Assembly: GCA_022495005.1 (NCBI GenBank)
Contig: JAGYXB010000204.1
Span: forward strand, 248,001 to 312,000
Origin: Rhyacophila brunnea
Lineage: Eukaryota; Arthropoda; Insecta; Trichoptera; Rhyacophilidae
Length of the DNA stretch: 64,000 nucleotides
Reading direction: 5' to 3'
The translations under genes and the position numbers were made by a program. Below are positions 1 through 10,065 of this stretch, piece after piece. The notes below the pieces were generated by a model. It had not been told where the DNA came from, did no database searches, and saw only the letters and a program-made list of their open reading frames with translations. Positions within the stretch are counted from its first letter, which is position 1. The number at the start of each line of letters is the position of its first letter.

Positions 1-95
1 TATTAAAAAAATAATTACCTCTTATTATTTTTTAAATATCTAAGATAAATATAGCCACGAAGCGACCCTGTGCGAAGCCGGGTACTTCAGTTAGT
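1..95 (-). repeat. Truncated copy of the 'CGGCTTCGCACAGGG' dispersed element (head end)
   Basis: Read on the minus strand, this begins with the same 'GAAGTACCCGGCTTCGCACA' head and following AT-rich text that open the two large copies at 26326 and 27467. It runs off the left edge of the window, so the rest of this copy lies outside. The class is not certain. Similar heads are common in arthropod dispersed repeats. Confidence 0.8.
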
Positions 96-344
96 CCATA
101 ATAAAATATAAAGTGTAGGTATTGCAGCCTTTTCAGTCAGAACTTTTGTCAGCTGTCTTTGAATTTAAGTTTCAAATCCTCATTTGTCGATATTTATATT
201 AGTTATTCTTATAATTTTTGAGATTCTGTATCTTTATTTTTTATAAGGGGTCTGAAGCCCTATACTAGCCCAAACTTTTTTTCTCCGGGACCCCGTTATT
301 TTAATATTTCTCCTTCGTATATACTACCGACCTATAGGTAAAAT
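96..344. other. No gene seen
   Basis: AT-rich DNA with a small GC-richer patch near 245-297 ('ctccgggacccc') that resembles terminal parts of hAT elements. No open frame or RNA signal was found. Confidence 0.4.
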
Positions 345-660
345 CAGGGAACTCAGAAATAATGGGAACTGAAATACCCAACGGTTAAGGCGATAGCAGG
401 TAACCGTCTCGAGTAAGGAAGAATCCGGGTTAAAGTTACATACGTGTCAAGAATAGGTTGTACGTCGAATACTAAAAACTGCTCTCGGTTTATGCATTTA
501 CGCTCATTAATGTTGGTGTATTACACACACTATTGCACGTGCATAATGCGTGCTTCATTTTCGTAGGACACTCACACATTCAAAAACCCTGCTTCAACGT
601 GCGGCGTATTGAATATAGCCTATCGGTATTATATTTATTAACTGTTCTGTGGGTAAAATA
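345..660 (+). repeat. Dispersed ~300 bp repeat opening CAGGGAACTCAG, copy 1
   Basis: Opens with CAGGGAACTCAGAAATAATG and shares 'ttcattttcgtaggacactc' and 'acacattcaaaa.ccctgc' with copies at 19181 (plus) and about 50640-50958 (minus). There is no coding content. The sharp common start suggests a mobile element end. No target duplication was recognised and the far end is fuzzy, around 'aactgttctgt'. Confidence 0.7.
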
Positions 661-1301
661 AAACAGTATATTTTTATGTCCATACAGTCTTTATATGTTA
701 TAATACAAAAGAATTTACGCTGATAAACCTATAAAAAAATCAAATGTAGGTACCAATAATTTATTAATGAGAAGTGTGCTGTTGTTTCTTGTTAACTAAA
801 AGCTCCAGGGTTGGAGAAAAGGATGATAGCTTTATTCTTAGATCCGGTTCGACTTCCAATCGGTTTCTATATTTATTTTTTAAGAAAACCAATGTTGAAA
901 AGCCTGCTTCACACTTATAAGTTATGATAAAAGGCATTAGAAATTTTATGGGCTTTTGTGCTAAAACTGGGTATTCTTGACGACAAGAAATCCATCAGTG
1001 GTATACTGTCGAAGATGTCTTTGAGTGTTGTATCACACGAGAGTTCAATTATTGAATTAATATTTGAATCCTGCAATTCTGTCTCGGATTCTACGTTCAC
1101 TGTAAATGGATTCCTTATCCATCCATTGTTACTGTTGATTGTGGGGAAATATTCCTTCAGACTGGTCCCCAATCCTAACAGAGTTCCTTGATAGCAGCTG
1201 AAATCTTATCCGGTATGGTAGTCATGTTATACTGTTTTGTAATTATGTTAGCTTTACAAAAGATTTGTAATTCCCTGCTTCTATACGACTATACACCCAC
1301 G

Positions 1302-2414
1302 GTGGCCGCGCGGCTTAAGCGTTGGACTATCACGCCGTGGATCTCAAGTTCGAATCCTGGGCTTGGCAAGTACACATTGTCACGTTGTGGATACGTACCT
1401 ATACGTAATTTGAGAGTAGGTAAATTCTCACCGATAGAAGAGGAGGCAAGAGCGATTCTCTTTCACACAAACCCCCACCCTGCGGCCGTTGTTGATACCT
1501 ACTTGTACTTTGGCGGACAGGAGGGTTGCACCTTTATCGATCTCGTTCACTTTTACCCTGACTTCTCAACTGGATGGATCTTTCAACTTAACCTACTTTT
1601 TGTACATGGCCGGACGGACGCCGGCCACATACAAATCAGTTTTTCTTTCACTTTATTGAACTTTTATTAACATTAATTTCTAAAATTCAGTGTCTACAAT
1701 TTGAAGGGATGCAGAGCAGATGAGTACCCTATTATTTTTATTTATAATGTTTTTTTGTAGAATAGCATGTCTTCGCATAAAAAAGATCACCGAGTCTCCT
1801 TAATTTCAATTGTTATACTTGTCAAAATAAATTTAATGTTTTTTTTGCCTATAATAAACAACTATTGTTATCTCTAAATCTAGTGTTTTCTTTATTTACA
1901 TGGTATTTAATTATGTACACACTTAGACAGCACTTGGCGCCCTTTTTATCAATTCAATTTTATCACACACTTATAAGTCTCTTTTATGCGTAGTTCTATT
2001 AGTCTATTTAAATTCCTTTTTTTATTATATTCTATAGATGCTAGTTCTCTGTTAATCACATACAATTGTCAGCGCGATCTCATGGCCCTGAATAATTCAA
2101 TTATCCGATTTTACTATTCACGCTTAAATCTAATCATGCTCTACCTTTAACTTGCAACTTCTACAATTTATATTTTTATTCACACATTCTCTCCTCTATT
2201 TTATTCAATATTTATTATCAATTTTATCGAATATTACAACATATATTATTGTTTTTCAATTTGTGTGTGAGTCAGGGTATGGACCTAATAGGTTCAACAA
2301 GTGGCTGACATCCATTTCTCGTAAAAAAAAAACAAAATCTGTAAATACAAACCTCTACTCTCTGGAGGCCCATATGATCTTATTAGGATCGGACATGGTC
2401 AAAAAAAAAAAAAA
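1302..2414 (+). mobile_element. tRNA-headed SINE split by an internal insertion
   Basis: The head at 1302-1378 carries Pol III-like boxes (GGCTTAAGCGTTGG and AGTTCGAATCC) and ends '...ggcaagtacacattgt'. The matching body resumes at about 2244 ('attgtttttcaatttgtgtg') and runs to 'ggatcggacatggtc' and a poly-A that ends at 2414, exactly where hAT coding homology restarts. The two halves therefore look like one SINE inserted into the hAT gene and later split by about 865 bp of other DNA. Other copies join head and body directly. Confidence 0.75.
1379..2243. mobile_element. Unclassified ~865 bp insertion inside the SINE
   Basis: Foreign to the SINE consensus seen in the other copies. The first 270 bp are unusually GC-rich and include 'ggccggacggacgccggcc', a short hairpin near 1610. 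The rest is AT-rich. The word ATTGT flanks both sides and could be a 5 bp target duplication. No terminal repeats or recognisable coding region were seen. The 160-codon open frame covering 1188-1670 crosses element boundaries and is not taken as a gene. Confidence 0.5.
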
Positions 2415-3779
2415 ATGACTGGACCACAAATTGAGTTTTTTCGTTGCAGCTTCCACCTTCTCTTGCACTTTAAATACAGTTACATTGCTACCTTGTAATA
2501 CCAGATTTCAAGTATTCATGAAATCAAAAATGTCGCAAATCTAGGCTGCTTTCATTAACCAACTGACATCATGGAAACTGTCTTTGAATTCAAATATTCC
2601 ATACTTAGTCGTTGGGGGGTGTTGGTCTAAGAACATTAACATTTCTTCCTTCATTTCAATAAGTCTTCTTAAAACATTCCCTCTAGATAGCCAACGCACC
2701 TCGCAGTGTAAAAGAAGATGCTCATATATGTACTGCCTAGTTATTGGCACTCCGCAGAGAAACACACTCTTGCGTACTTGCATTTAGAAGCAATGGCATT
2801 TTTGATGGCCAATGCTTCTCTGTGAATGCTATAATGTACCCATATACAGTCCGGTGCTACATCTTTGATCCTCGGAGCACGTCCAGTACGAACACCTGCC
2901 ATTGCGCGTGCTCCATCGCTACTCAGTCCCACACATTTTTTCCATTCGATGCCATTTTGCTCGATGAATTTATTAATCAACGTAAAAAATTCTTCAGACG
3001 TTGTTCTTGTTGGAAGAAGTTTTCAAAAGAGAATTTCTTCACGAGCTATTTTGTCAAAGTCATATCTCACAAAACACATTAGATTGGCATTCTCCGATAT
3101 GTCTGTACTTTCATAAACTTGTAAGGAAAAGAAACTACACTCTTTTAAGGGACTTACGATAGTTTTTTCGATATTATCTGCCATCTCCACGATTCTACTT
3201 TTCACTGTGTTATTTGATAGCGCCAGCATATTGACTTGATTCACCTGTATCTTATCACATATTAGAGATACTAATGTTTTCATGGCTGGAACTATTAACT
3301 TCCCAGCAACTGTGTGAGAATGATCAGTTTCAGCAATTAGTTTTGATATTTCATAAGAAGCCATCACGAGGTTTTCACATTGAACGCCCCGAGAAATATT
3401 CAAAGTTTTAGTCTTTTTTTTGTAGCTATTAATTCTCTCTTTCTATTTAAGAAGAAATCTATTGGCTTACTATGGTATTCCCGATGATTCAATTCCAAAT
3501 GCCGCTTCAATTTTGAAGGTTTCATGGACTCGTTTGAAAGTGCCGCTGAACAAATTACACATAATAGTTTGTCATCAGCACCCTTGATGAATCTGAATTT
3601 TATGTAATCCTCAGAATACTGTCGGGTCCAGGACGCTTTGTTCTTCTTTGTCAGTGTATGTGGCCGTTTGTTGGTTCCGCTTTCAGAAGTTGTACCCAAC
3701 TGCACATCACTTGATTGTTTGTCGGTGCTAATCGAATAGTTCGTTAGTGGCACATCATGTGCTTATTGTCTTACCATCC

Positions 3780-4397
3780 AATTGAGTCGTATAGTATCAA
3801 AAGTAGATCTGTGCGTTATTCATCATTTCGAGAAAATGACGAAAAACGTTTTGTTAGATTTTTTAGTGTTATAATAGCATGAAATATGTTTCTATATTTA
3901 GAAATTAGAAATTCAATTCAAATTCAACAGTTCTACTTTTGTTTCCAAAGTATTGAACAGTTCTAATTCTGATACCAAGCCCTATTTTCCATCACAATTT
4001 TATACCATTTTCCGACCATGTCCGATCCTCATAGGATCATATGGGCCTCCACAGAGTATAGGTTGTATTAACAGATTTTGTTTTCTACGAGAAATGGATG
4101 TCAGCCACTTGCTCAACCTATTAGGTCCATATCCTGACTCGCACACAAATTGAAAAACAATATGTGTACTTGCCAGACCCAGGATTCGAACCTGAGACCC
4201 ACGGCGTGATAGTCCAACGCTTATGGCACGCGGCCACCGCGGGCGTAATATTAATATTATTATACCATACAGATATGATTTTGATTCGAATATTATATTG
4301 CTAGTCGTACATTATGGTCAAAAGAATAATTTGGCATTCTTAGTTAAATTTAGATATATTTGCGACAGTTCTACTTTTGATACTATACGACTCAATT
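3780..4397. repeat. 27 bp perfect inverted repeat flanking a ~600 bp segment
   Basis: Positions 3780-3806 and 4371-4397 are exact reverse complements over 27 bases (core TAGTATCAAAAGTAG). The segment between contains a full SINE and AT-rich DNA. It could be the ends of a small DNA transposon hit by the SINE. No target duplication was recognised. Confidence 0.75.
4013..4246 (-). mobile_element. tRNA-headed SINE, nearly full length
   Basis: On the minus strand it reads '...ggtggccgcgtgccataagc', 'caggttcgaatcctgggtct', 'ggcaagtacac', then the body 'tttttcaatttgtg' to 'ggatcggacatggtcgg'. This is the most complete head-plus-body copy here, about 235 bp, and works as a local reference. The head resembles a class II tRNA (Leu/Ser-like) only loosely. 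It is a SINE head, not a functional tRNA. Confidence 0.85.
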
Positions 4398-6192
4398 TTG
4401 TACCTCAGAGGCAGACGGATGCAACTCCGTTTTTGGGGAAAATGAGTTTTTTTAAGAATCGTCATGCTAAAGGCTTTATTTATTAGAGGCAGAGAGATAA
4501 AAGTCCTAGTTGCTATAATAAAAAAGATATAAAGAATAGCATAAAGATGCAAATGCCATACCTACCTTAGAAGCAGAAAGATACAAATCCAATAATCTGC
4601 AATATGTACTAGACGAGAACCAGCCGGGAGAAGAAGCCGGCTTTAGAAGAAGATACAGAACTATGGACCATATCCAAGTCATCAGAAAAATCAGAGCGGT
4701 AACAGGAATACAAGCTGCGCTATCCATGGGTGTTATAGACTATGAGAAAGTGTTCGATTCCATAAAGAAATTTTCAATACTCGATGCACTCAGAAATCAA
4801 GGAGTCTCCGGGTGACATATAAATATTTTCAATAATATATATAGTAGCGCAACAACATCTCCATAAATCATTGCGCATTTTCTATCAGCAAAGGAGTCCG
4901 ACAAGGTGATACGATGTCACCTAAACTATTTACAGCTACCCTTTAAGACTTATTCAGGCAACTTGACTGGAATGACAAGGGTCCCCATAAATGGAGAATA
5001 CGTAAGTCATCAGCGCTTTGCCAATGACAATACATAGTAGTTTGCAAGACTCAGAAGACCTCCAAAGCAGAATGCAGGAACTCGCTGAAGTAAGCAACAA
5101 AGTAGGCTTGAAAAAATAAATGTATCAAAGAAGAATGTCATGTTCAACTGCTTTGCGGGCCAAAAAGAGATCCTCAGCAATGCCATTTAGCTCTAACAAG
5201 TGAAACACTACATCTATCTGGCACAACAAGTGTCTATAAATGTATGTATATTTGATGATATTGTTCGCAGAGTAAAGCTAGGCTGGAGTGCTTTTGCCCC
5301 CATGAATAATGTCTTCAAAAGTGTCCTTCCACTGTGCCTCAAGCGCAAAGTTTTCAACCAGTGTGTGCTTTCCGTGATCACATATGCGTGTGAAACATGG
5401 ACCCTAAGTAAAAGAGAGATCCAGAAACTTAGAGTAGCACAACGTGGTATGGAGAGGTGCATCCTGGGCATAACACGAAAGGACAACAAGAGGAATGAGT
5501 GGATAAGGAAGAAGAGAAGGGTTTGCGATGTAATAGAGTTTATTAAAAGCTTTAAATGGAGATGGGCTATACAAATAGCTCGAAGAAGAGACAATCGTTG
5601 GACAAATCTAGTCATCCAGTGGTATTAAAGAAGTACAAAATGTCCGCACGGTAGACCCAGAGGCCGCTGGATTGATGAAATGATAAAGTTCTGCGGAAGT
5701 ACATGGCAACGCAATGCACAGGACCGAGAGAAGTAGAATCAGCTTGGAGATTAGCGAGGCCTTCATCCAGCAGTGAAAAGATTCAGGCTGATGATGATGA
5801 CATAATAAAATTTTTTAAAAAAAGTGTTTTGCTTTGTTATATTTATAACTATAAGTTTTTTTTAACTTATAAATTGTTTTATTTTGGCTCGGTAAATAAG
5901 ATACAAGTCCACATTAACAAAATATCTTTAGAGGCAGAAGGATGCAAATCCATACAACGTTTATTATTTTATTTTTTTTAGATATAAAATTGTATTATAT
6001 TTATTCCTTTCTTACATATTCCAGAAGTACTTTAATTGAATTAGAATACAAAAAATAATGATCATTCTATGTATATTTTCTTGTAAGTTATGAGTATTCA
6101 TTTAAAATAAAAATTGTTTTTGTTTGTTTTTTGGCTTTCCTGAACTATTGGGTATTTGGCATTTGCATCCGTCTACTTCTGAGGTACAGAAT
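4394..6192. repeat. Inverted repeat framing the LINE (GTACCTCAGAGGCAGACGGA)
   Basis: About 30 bp at 4394-4424 and 6162-6192 are near-perfect reverse complements containing GTACCTCAGA(G/A)G(C/T)AGACGGATGCAA. Degenerate direct copies of the same word (AGAGGCAGA..GATGCAAATCC) lie at about 4485, 4568 and 5930. The LINE appears to have landed inside this older repeat-rich unit. Confidence 0.6.
4560..5800 (+). pseudogene. Dead RTE-like non-LTR retrotransposon: reverse transcriptase and C-terminal region
   Basis: Translated pieces follow insect RTE-clade polymerases in order: DENQPGEEAGFRRRYRTMDH and VIDYEKVFDS (palm motif A, near 4610-4770), then GVRQGDTMSPKLFTA near 4890-4945. The catalytic box expected as FADD reads FANDN near 5015-5030. 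A longer open stretch at 5200-5628 has RRVKLGWSAF, FNQCVLSVITYACETWTLSK, AQRGMERCILGITRKD and FKWRWAIQIARRRDNRW, typical of the region after the RT domain. Stops at about 4947 and 5026, further frameshifts and the damaged catalytic site mark it as inactive. The 5' endonuclease part is missing, as in most 5'-truncated LINEs. The 3' end carries a short (TGA)n tract near 5790, as expected for RTE tails. Confidence 0.85.
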
Positions 6193-6880
6193 TTATTCAT
6201 CGTAAAATTAAACGTAATCAATAAATACAAAAGCTAGTAAAATTTTACTTTATGTATCTTAGCTGTTGGCATTTCATCAGTGCTGCCAGCACAAAAACTT
6301 TTACTTACCGACTACAACGGCGATTTCCAAACTGGGAGGCGCGAAAAGTTTGACACAATTATTATTGTATCCACAGCTTTGCAGTTTGCAAATGCATAGT
6401 TTATAAAACGGCCGCTAGTTAAGAACTAAATAAAAAAAAACAGTCCTATAAAAGGTTGTTTGTGAACGTGTCTGAAAATATGGAACTAATTTTATAATAC
6501 CACATTTCTATACTATTGTGAAGCGCGCTGGCTATCACGTGAAAAAAATAAATAAAAGGGTAAAATCATAATGTTTTTGAGACAAATTTGTTTAGGAACG
6601 ATAATTTTGTTGTTTAACTTGTCTATTTGGTTGAAATTTAAAAAAATGAGCGAATAAATCAATGCAAGGACCACTAATGCATTCACTGATTTAAAAAGAC
6701 AAAGTGAAGGCATTCATAAAAAAATTGGAACTTTGGAAATCAAAATTACAAAAAAAAAGAAAAAAAGTTCGCCATGTTTCCATTTTTAAATGATTTCTGC
6801 GCCAGATATATTGAAGCAAACAAAAATCTATTTACTGAGTTCTTGGTTAGTTTGCTAATGCACTTTTCACATTATTTTAT
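6193..6880. other. No gene seen
   Basis: AT-rich. A slightly GC-richer patch at 6300-6420 ('gggaggcgcgaaaag', 'aaaacggccgctag') was examined for promoter or coding content, and none could be supported. Confidence 0.35.
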
Positions 6881-6884
6881 TATT

Positions 6885-7150
6885 AGTAAAAAAAGTCGCC
6901 TGCGGCTGCTTTGTTTCGAGGCTTTTAAATATGTGGTTGGGAGTTGCAATTGTTGATGTGAAACCTATATTATGATGATTAATATACCCGCTTAAAAGAT
7001 AACTCCCGTGTATAATGTACGAAACACTATATGAGAGCACCCCACTGCCCTTAACCTCAGTGATAGGTAGGTGGCCCCGCCAATGATCCTGACCTGGGGG
7101 CCCGCTTCAGGATTTGGGACCCATGATAGAATCCATCTGTCAATGAACAA
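6885..7150 (+). repeat. Fragment related to the hAT element at 47741
   Basis: Shares 'agtcgcctgcggc', 'gataggtaggtggcccc' and 'cttcaggatttggga' text with 48157-48460. Related GC-rich text also occurs in the hAT-like elements at 23840-24060 and 62130-62270. It is probably a diverged, end-less copy. Confidence 0.55.
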
Positions 7151-7539
7151 TGATGAATTTGGATTGACCACTATTGGAATTGATTGTGCTAATAAACAAC
7201 CACATTCATCGCATGAAAAACAAATTAATATAATATACCTAAGTAGTTTTTTTTTTTTTTCAATTTTGGATTAGTACATTTTTGACTATTTAAAAATGTG
7301 TCTGTATTATTTAGTGAAATAAAGGGGGGGAGGCGCCAAGATTTTTTTTTTTAAACTTAAAACTTCTGACTTACGTAGTTTTATCATTTTGTAGAGAAAG
7401 GAAATGTAGAATCATATTCAATAGATATCTGAAAAACAGTGAAAATCAAGTTATCTAGTTGTAGTATTGAAGTGACGATGTAATTACGAGTAGTAGTAAA
7501 AAAATCTTCTGCCTTTTTCTGCTTCTACCTCCCCCAATT

Positions 7540-7624
7540 GCATCTGCATTGCAATTTCAAGGCTACTTAACTACCGTCGCCTGGTTCGCTCCACCGTCCG
7601 ATATTGCCCACTTGAGAAACACTG
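7540..7624 (+). mobile_element. Right end of a hAT-like element
   Basis: Ends 'ccacttgagaaacactg', the reverse complement of CAGTGTTTCTCAAG, a classic hAT terminus. No partner left end was located, so the element is not delimited. Confidence 0.4.
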
Positions 7625-7863
7625 CTTTAGACCGATGTGATTTATGTACCTGTCTTAAAACGAATGGAGATGTATCGGAAAGTTCTACGTAACATAAAAT
7701 TAGAAAACTATAATACTTTCGCAATATTATGAGAAGATCAAAGTACCTACCTACAGTATTTTCCAGGTAATGAACATGAGAAATAAAAAAGTATCAAAAG
7801 AAATCAATGTAAATATTCAGTTAAAATCTCCGTGATTTATATGAATGATCATATTGTGTGAAG

Positions 7864-8945
7864 CAGTAGTGAAGGGTGGACATCCGCCATAAATAGTGCA
7901 CATTAAATTTTGTTAGTCATACGTATTTGTTTTTATTGAACTAAGACTACAATTTACAGATGGTAGCTTTTAAAAATCAATTAAACCCTGGCTAAACCAA
8001 ACCATTATTTTGGGTGATACGACAAAATTGTGCACACTTTTTCATTCATACTTACTTGTTTTCGTTAGATTAAGAATACATATTACCAGGGATTTTTTTG
8101 TAATGTAACGCGGTGGAACGGCGTTCCGGCACCTTTTTTGACGGTATTTTTAATACCCATTTCAAAAGCAATTAGATTGAACATTGTTCACGCTTACATA
8201 ACCATCCATATTTAGATAATTCTTCAAAATATTAAAATATGGCCGCTCTCAAAGAATTATTGTAAGAACTAAGTTTGGGCCTACAAGATTTCAATGTAAA
8301 TCTTTACGTCATTGCAAATTGAAAAATAAATGAACTAGTTCAAGTTTTTCAAGAAAGGAAGCAGAATTTTGTAATAATAATAATCTTCAAAAAATGATCC
8401 TTCTATTGACCAGAAAATATTGTAGGTTCACGTTAGACCACCTTTGACACTTTTCGATTCTTCTAAATACATTGATTGTATTGATTGGTGGTTAGTTAGA
8501 GGAAAGCATTCAGCCATAGACACTGACACCAAGAAAAGGAATTGAGACGATATGCCAGATGAGAATTGGATAAAACTTTGTAAATCACCGTAAATTTTTT
8601 ATTCAAATATATATATGTTTTTACAATCCTATTTTTACAACTTTACTTGTAAGTACTTATATTAAATATGTATGTTTAATTTTAGATTTGATATATCTAA
8701 AATATATTTTAAAACCTGCTTTAAATTTCTTTTAAATGATATTTGAATATAATTTTCTTTAGTTAAATGGTTGACAAGAAGTGAGTTCCGGCATCTATTT
8801 TTTTCAAAAAAAACTTTGCATATTACACATATTGTTGGTTCAATTCATTAAGCCCTGCCTAAACCAAATTATAATAGATAAAAAAATAATATTATATGCA
8901 TAAAATATTCAAAGTTATGTATGGTTTAATTGCATAATGTGCACG
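7864..8945 (+). mobile_element. Long-arm element family K, copy 1 (contains a nested hAT)
   Basis: Opens CAGTAGTGAAGGGTGGACAT and shows two successive arm units ('ccataaatagtgcacatt...aatcaattaaaccctg' at 7890 and 'cgacaaaattgtgcacac' at 8018), matching the arms of the complete copy at 24436. Homology resumes after the nested hAT at 8819 and fades near 8945. The right terminus is lost. Confidence 0.65.
8087..8818 (+). mobile_element. Non-autonomous hAT-like element with 8 bp target duplication
   Basis: Flanked by CATATTAC on both sides (8079-8086, 8819-8826). It opens CAGGGATTTTTTTG with subterminal 'gttccggcacc' and closes '...gagttccggcatc...actttg', giving imperfect inverted ends. A paralogous uninterrupted target exists near 24697-24740. 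No coding remnant was recognised. Confidence 0.8.
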
Positions 8946-9520
8946 TGTTTAATTAAAACACGGAAATTATCATTTATATTGACTTTATCACGCTACACAT
9001 ATATATTTCGAACTACAATCTTATAATATAACGAAATAAATTTAATTTGGTTTACATCACTGTTTGGTTACGTGTGTTTTTATTATCGCCCGAGATGGTC
9101 AAGTTGTTTTTTGCCGATAGATGTTATTATAAGTTTTCTCTAATTCAATTGAAATTGACACAAGAAGAAGTTAAGCATTTTAACAAAAGATAATTCTGCT
9201 ACCAAACCAATTTATTTTATGTCTTCTAAAGCTCAGAAGACGTAATAACAATATCGACAAGTTATCTATTCTCTGAGAGGAAATCATTCAGAGACCGTAA
9301 ACATGCATAAAAGTAATGTTATGCAGCACATGCGAGTAGAGACTGTTTCAAGAACTGCTTCCGCCTGTGATTCGAATACAATAGATACTTATATGATTTA
9401 GGAAAATGAAAATTTTATTTTTAAAAAATACTCGATCAGTTCCGATCTTTGGTTGATAGGACCGATTTAACCCAATTGCACGTCGCATCTGAAAAGGAAA
9501 AATAATTTAATCTATGTATG
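8946..9520. other. No gene seen
   Basis: AT-rich intergenic or decayed repeat DNA. No open frame, RNA signal or repeat match to the rest of the window was noticed. Confidence 0.4.
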
Positions 9521-9524
9521 TTTG

Positions 9525-9736
9525 CGTCGTGGGTCCCAGGTTCGAATCCTGGGTCTGGCAAGTACATATATTGTTTTTCAATTTGTGTATAAGTCAGAGT
9601 ATGGGCCTAATATGTTAAGTAAGTTGCTGACATCCATTTCTCGTAAAAACAAAATCTGTTAATACAAACCTCTACTCTGTGGAGGCCTATATGATGATTC
9701 TTTTAGGATCGGACATGGTCGAAAGAAAAGAAAGAA
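9525..9736 (+). mobile_element. 5'-truncated tRNA-headed SINE
   Basis: Starts in the T-arm part of the head ('tcgtgggtcccaggttcgaa'), then 'ggcaagtacat', the standard body, and 'ggatcggacatggtcgaaag' with an A-rich tail. It lacks the A-box half. Confidence 0.85.
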
Positions 9737-9756
9737 ATGTTTTATAGTACATATTC

Positions 9757-10065
9757 CATTTTAGTATTTTTTGTGTTTTGCCACCAGAGTTTCGCTTTAC
9801 GGTATCTTCAGGTAAGTAAGTACTATGCGCATTCACCAATGGTAAATGCACATAGAGACAAATTACAGTTAATTCTCGTTTTTATACACAAGTAGGCATA
9901 TATTACTTATTGCTTCATCGGTCAGTAATAAGGTTATTATATTAACGAAAATTAACTTTATTCTGCGTGCATTTACCATTAGTGCCTAAATATGCCAAAC
10001 CGCGAAACTCAGGCGTAAGAAATGACCCAAACGGAATAGTAAAATACCTACTTAAATAAATTGGA
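9757..10065. mobile_element. Small palindromic MITE-like element
   Basis: The left side ('gagtttcgc' at 9787, 'aatggtaaatgcac' at 9838) is mirrored on the right ('gtgcatttaccatt' at 9968, 'gcgaaactc' at 10002). Outer ends are also roughly complementary. It is about 310 bp. No target duplication was fixed. Confidence 0.55.

Larger units (their letters stand above)
783..3753 (-). pseudogene. Degraded ZBED/hAT-family transposase, interrupted by a SINE
   Basis: On the minus strand the pieces follow the order of ZBED5/FAM200-like hAT transposases. The N-terminal part (3753-3400) has a BED-like finger, with CVIC followed by KLKRHLELNH. Next comes a segment ending in QVYESTDISENANLMCFVRY (3403-3023), then CVGLSSDGARAM (2980-2741), then HCEVRWLSRGNVLRRLIEMK (2783-2541). 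Homology continues through two stops to about 2415, where a SINE tail begins. The C-terminal dimerisation region resumes below about 1290, with WIRNPF, the run IIELSCDTTLKDIF, and YKCEAGFSTLVF at 880-850 in a shifted frame. Several frameshifts and stops make it non-functional. Terminal inverted repeats were not identified. The family call is from motif recognition. Confidence 0.85.

Noticed and set aside
1188..1670. 160-codon plus-strand open frame
   Set aside because: It starts in the antisense of the hAT gene, crosses the SINE head and continues into the inserted DNA. No protein family is visible.
4160..4246. tRNA gene (also the heads at 1302, 9525 and 49894)
   Set aside because: Each head is followed by the shared SINE body and an A-rich tail, and the cloverleaf is imperfect.
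5214..5615. 133-codon minus-strand frame
   Set aside because: It is the antisense shadow of the RTE-like C-terminal region.
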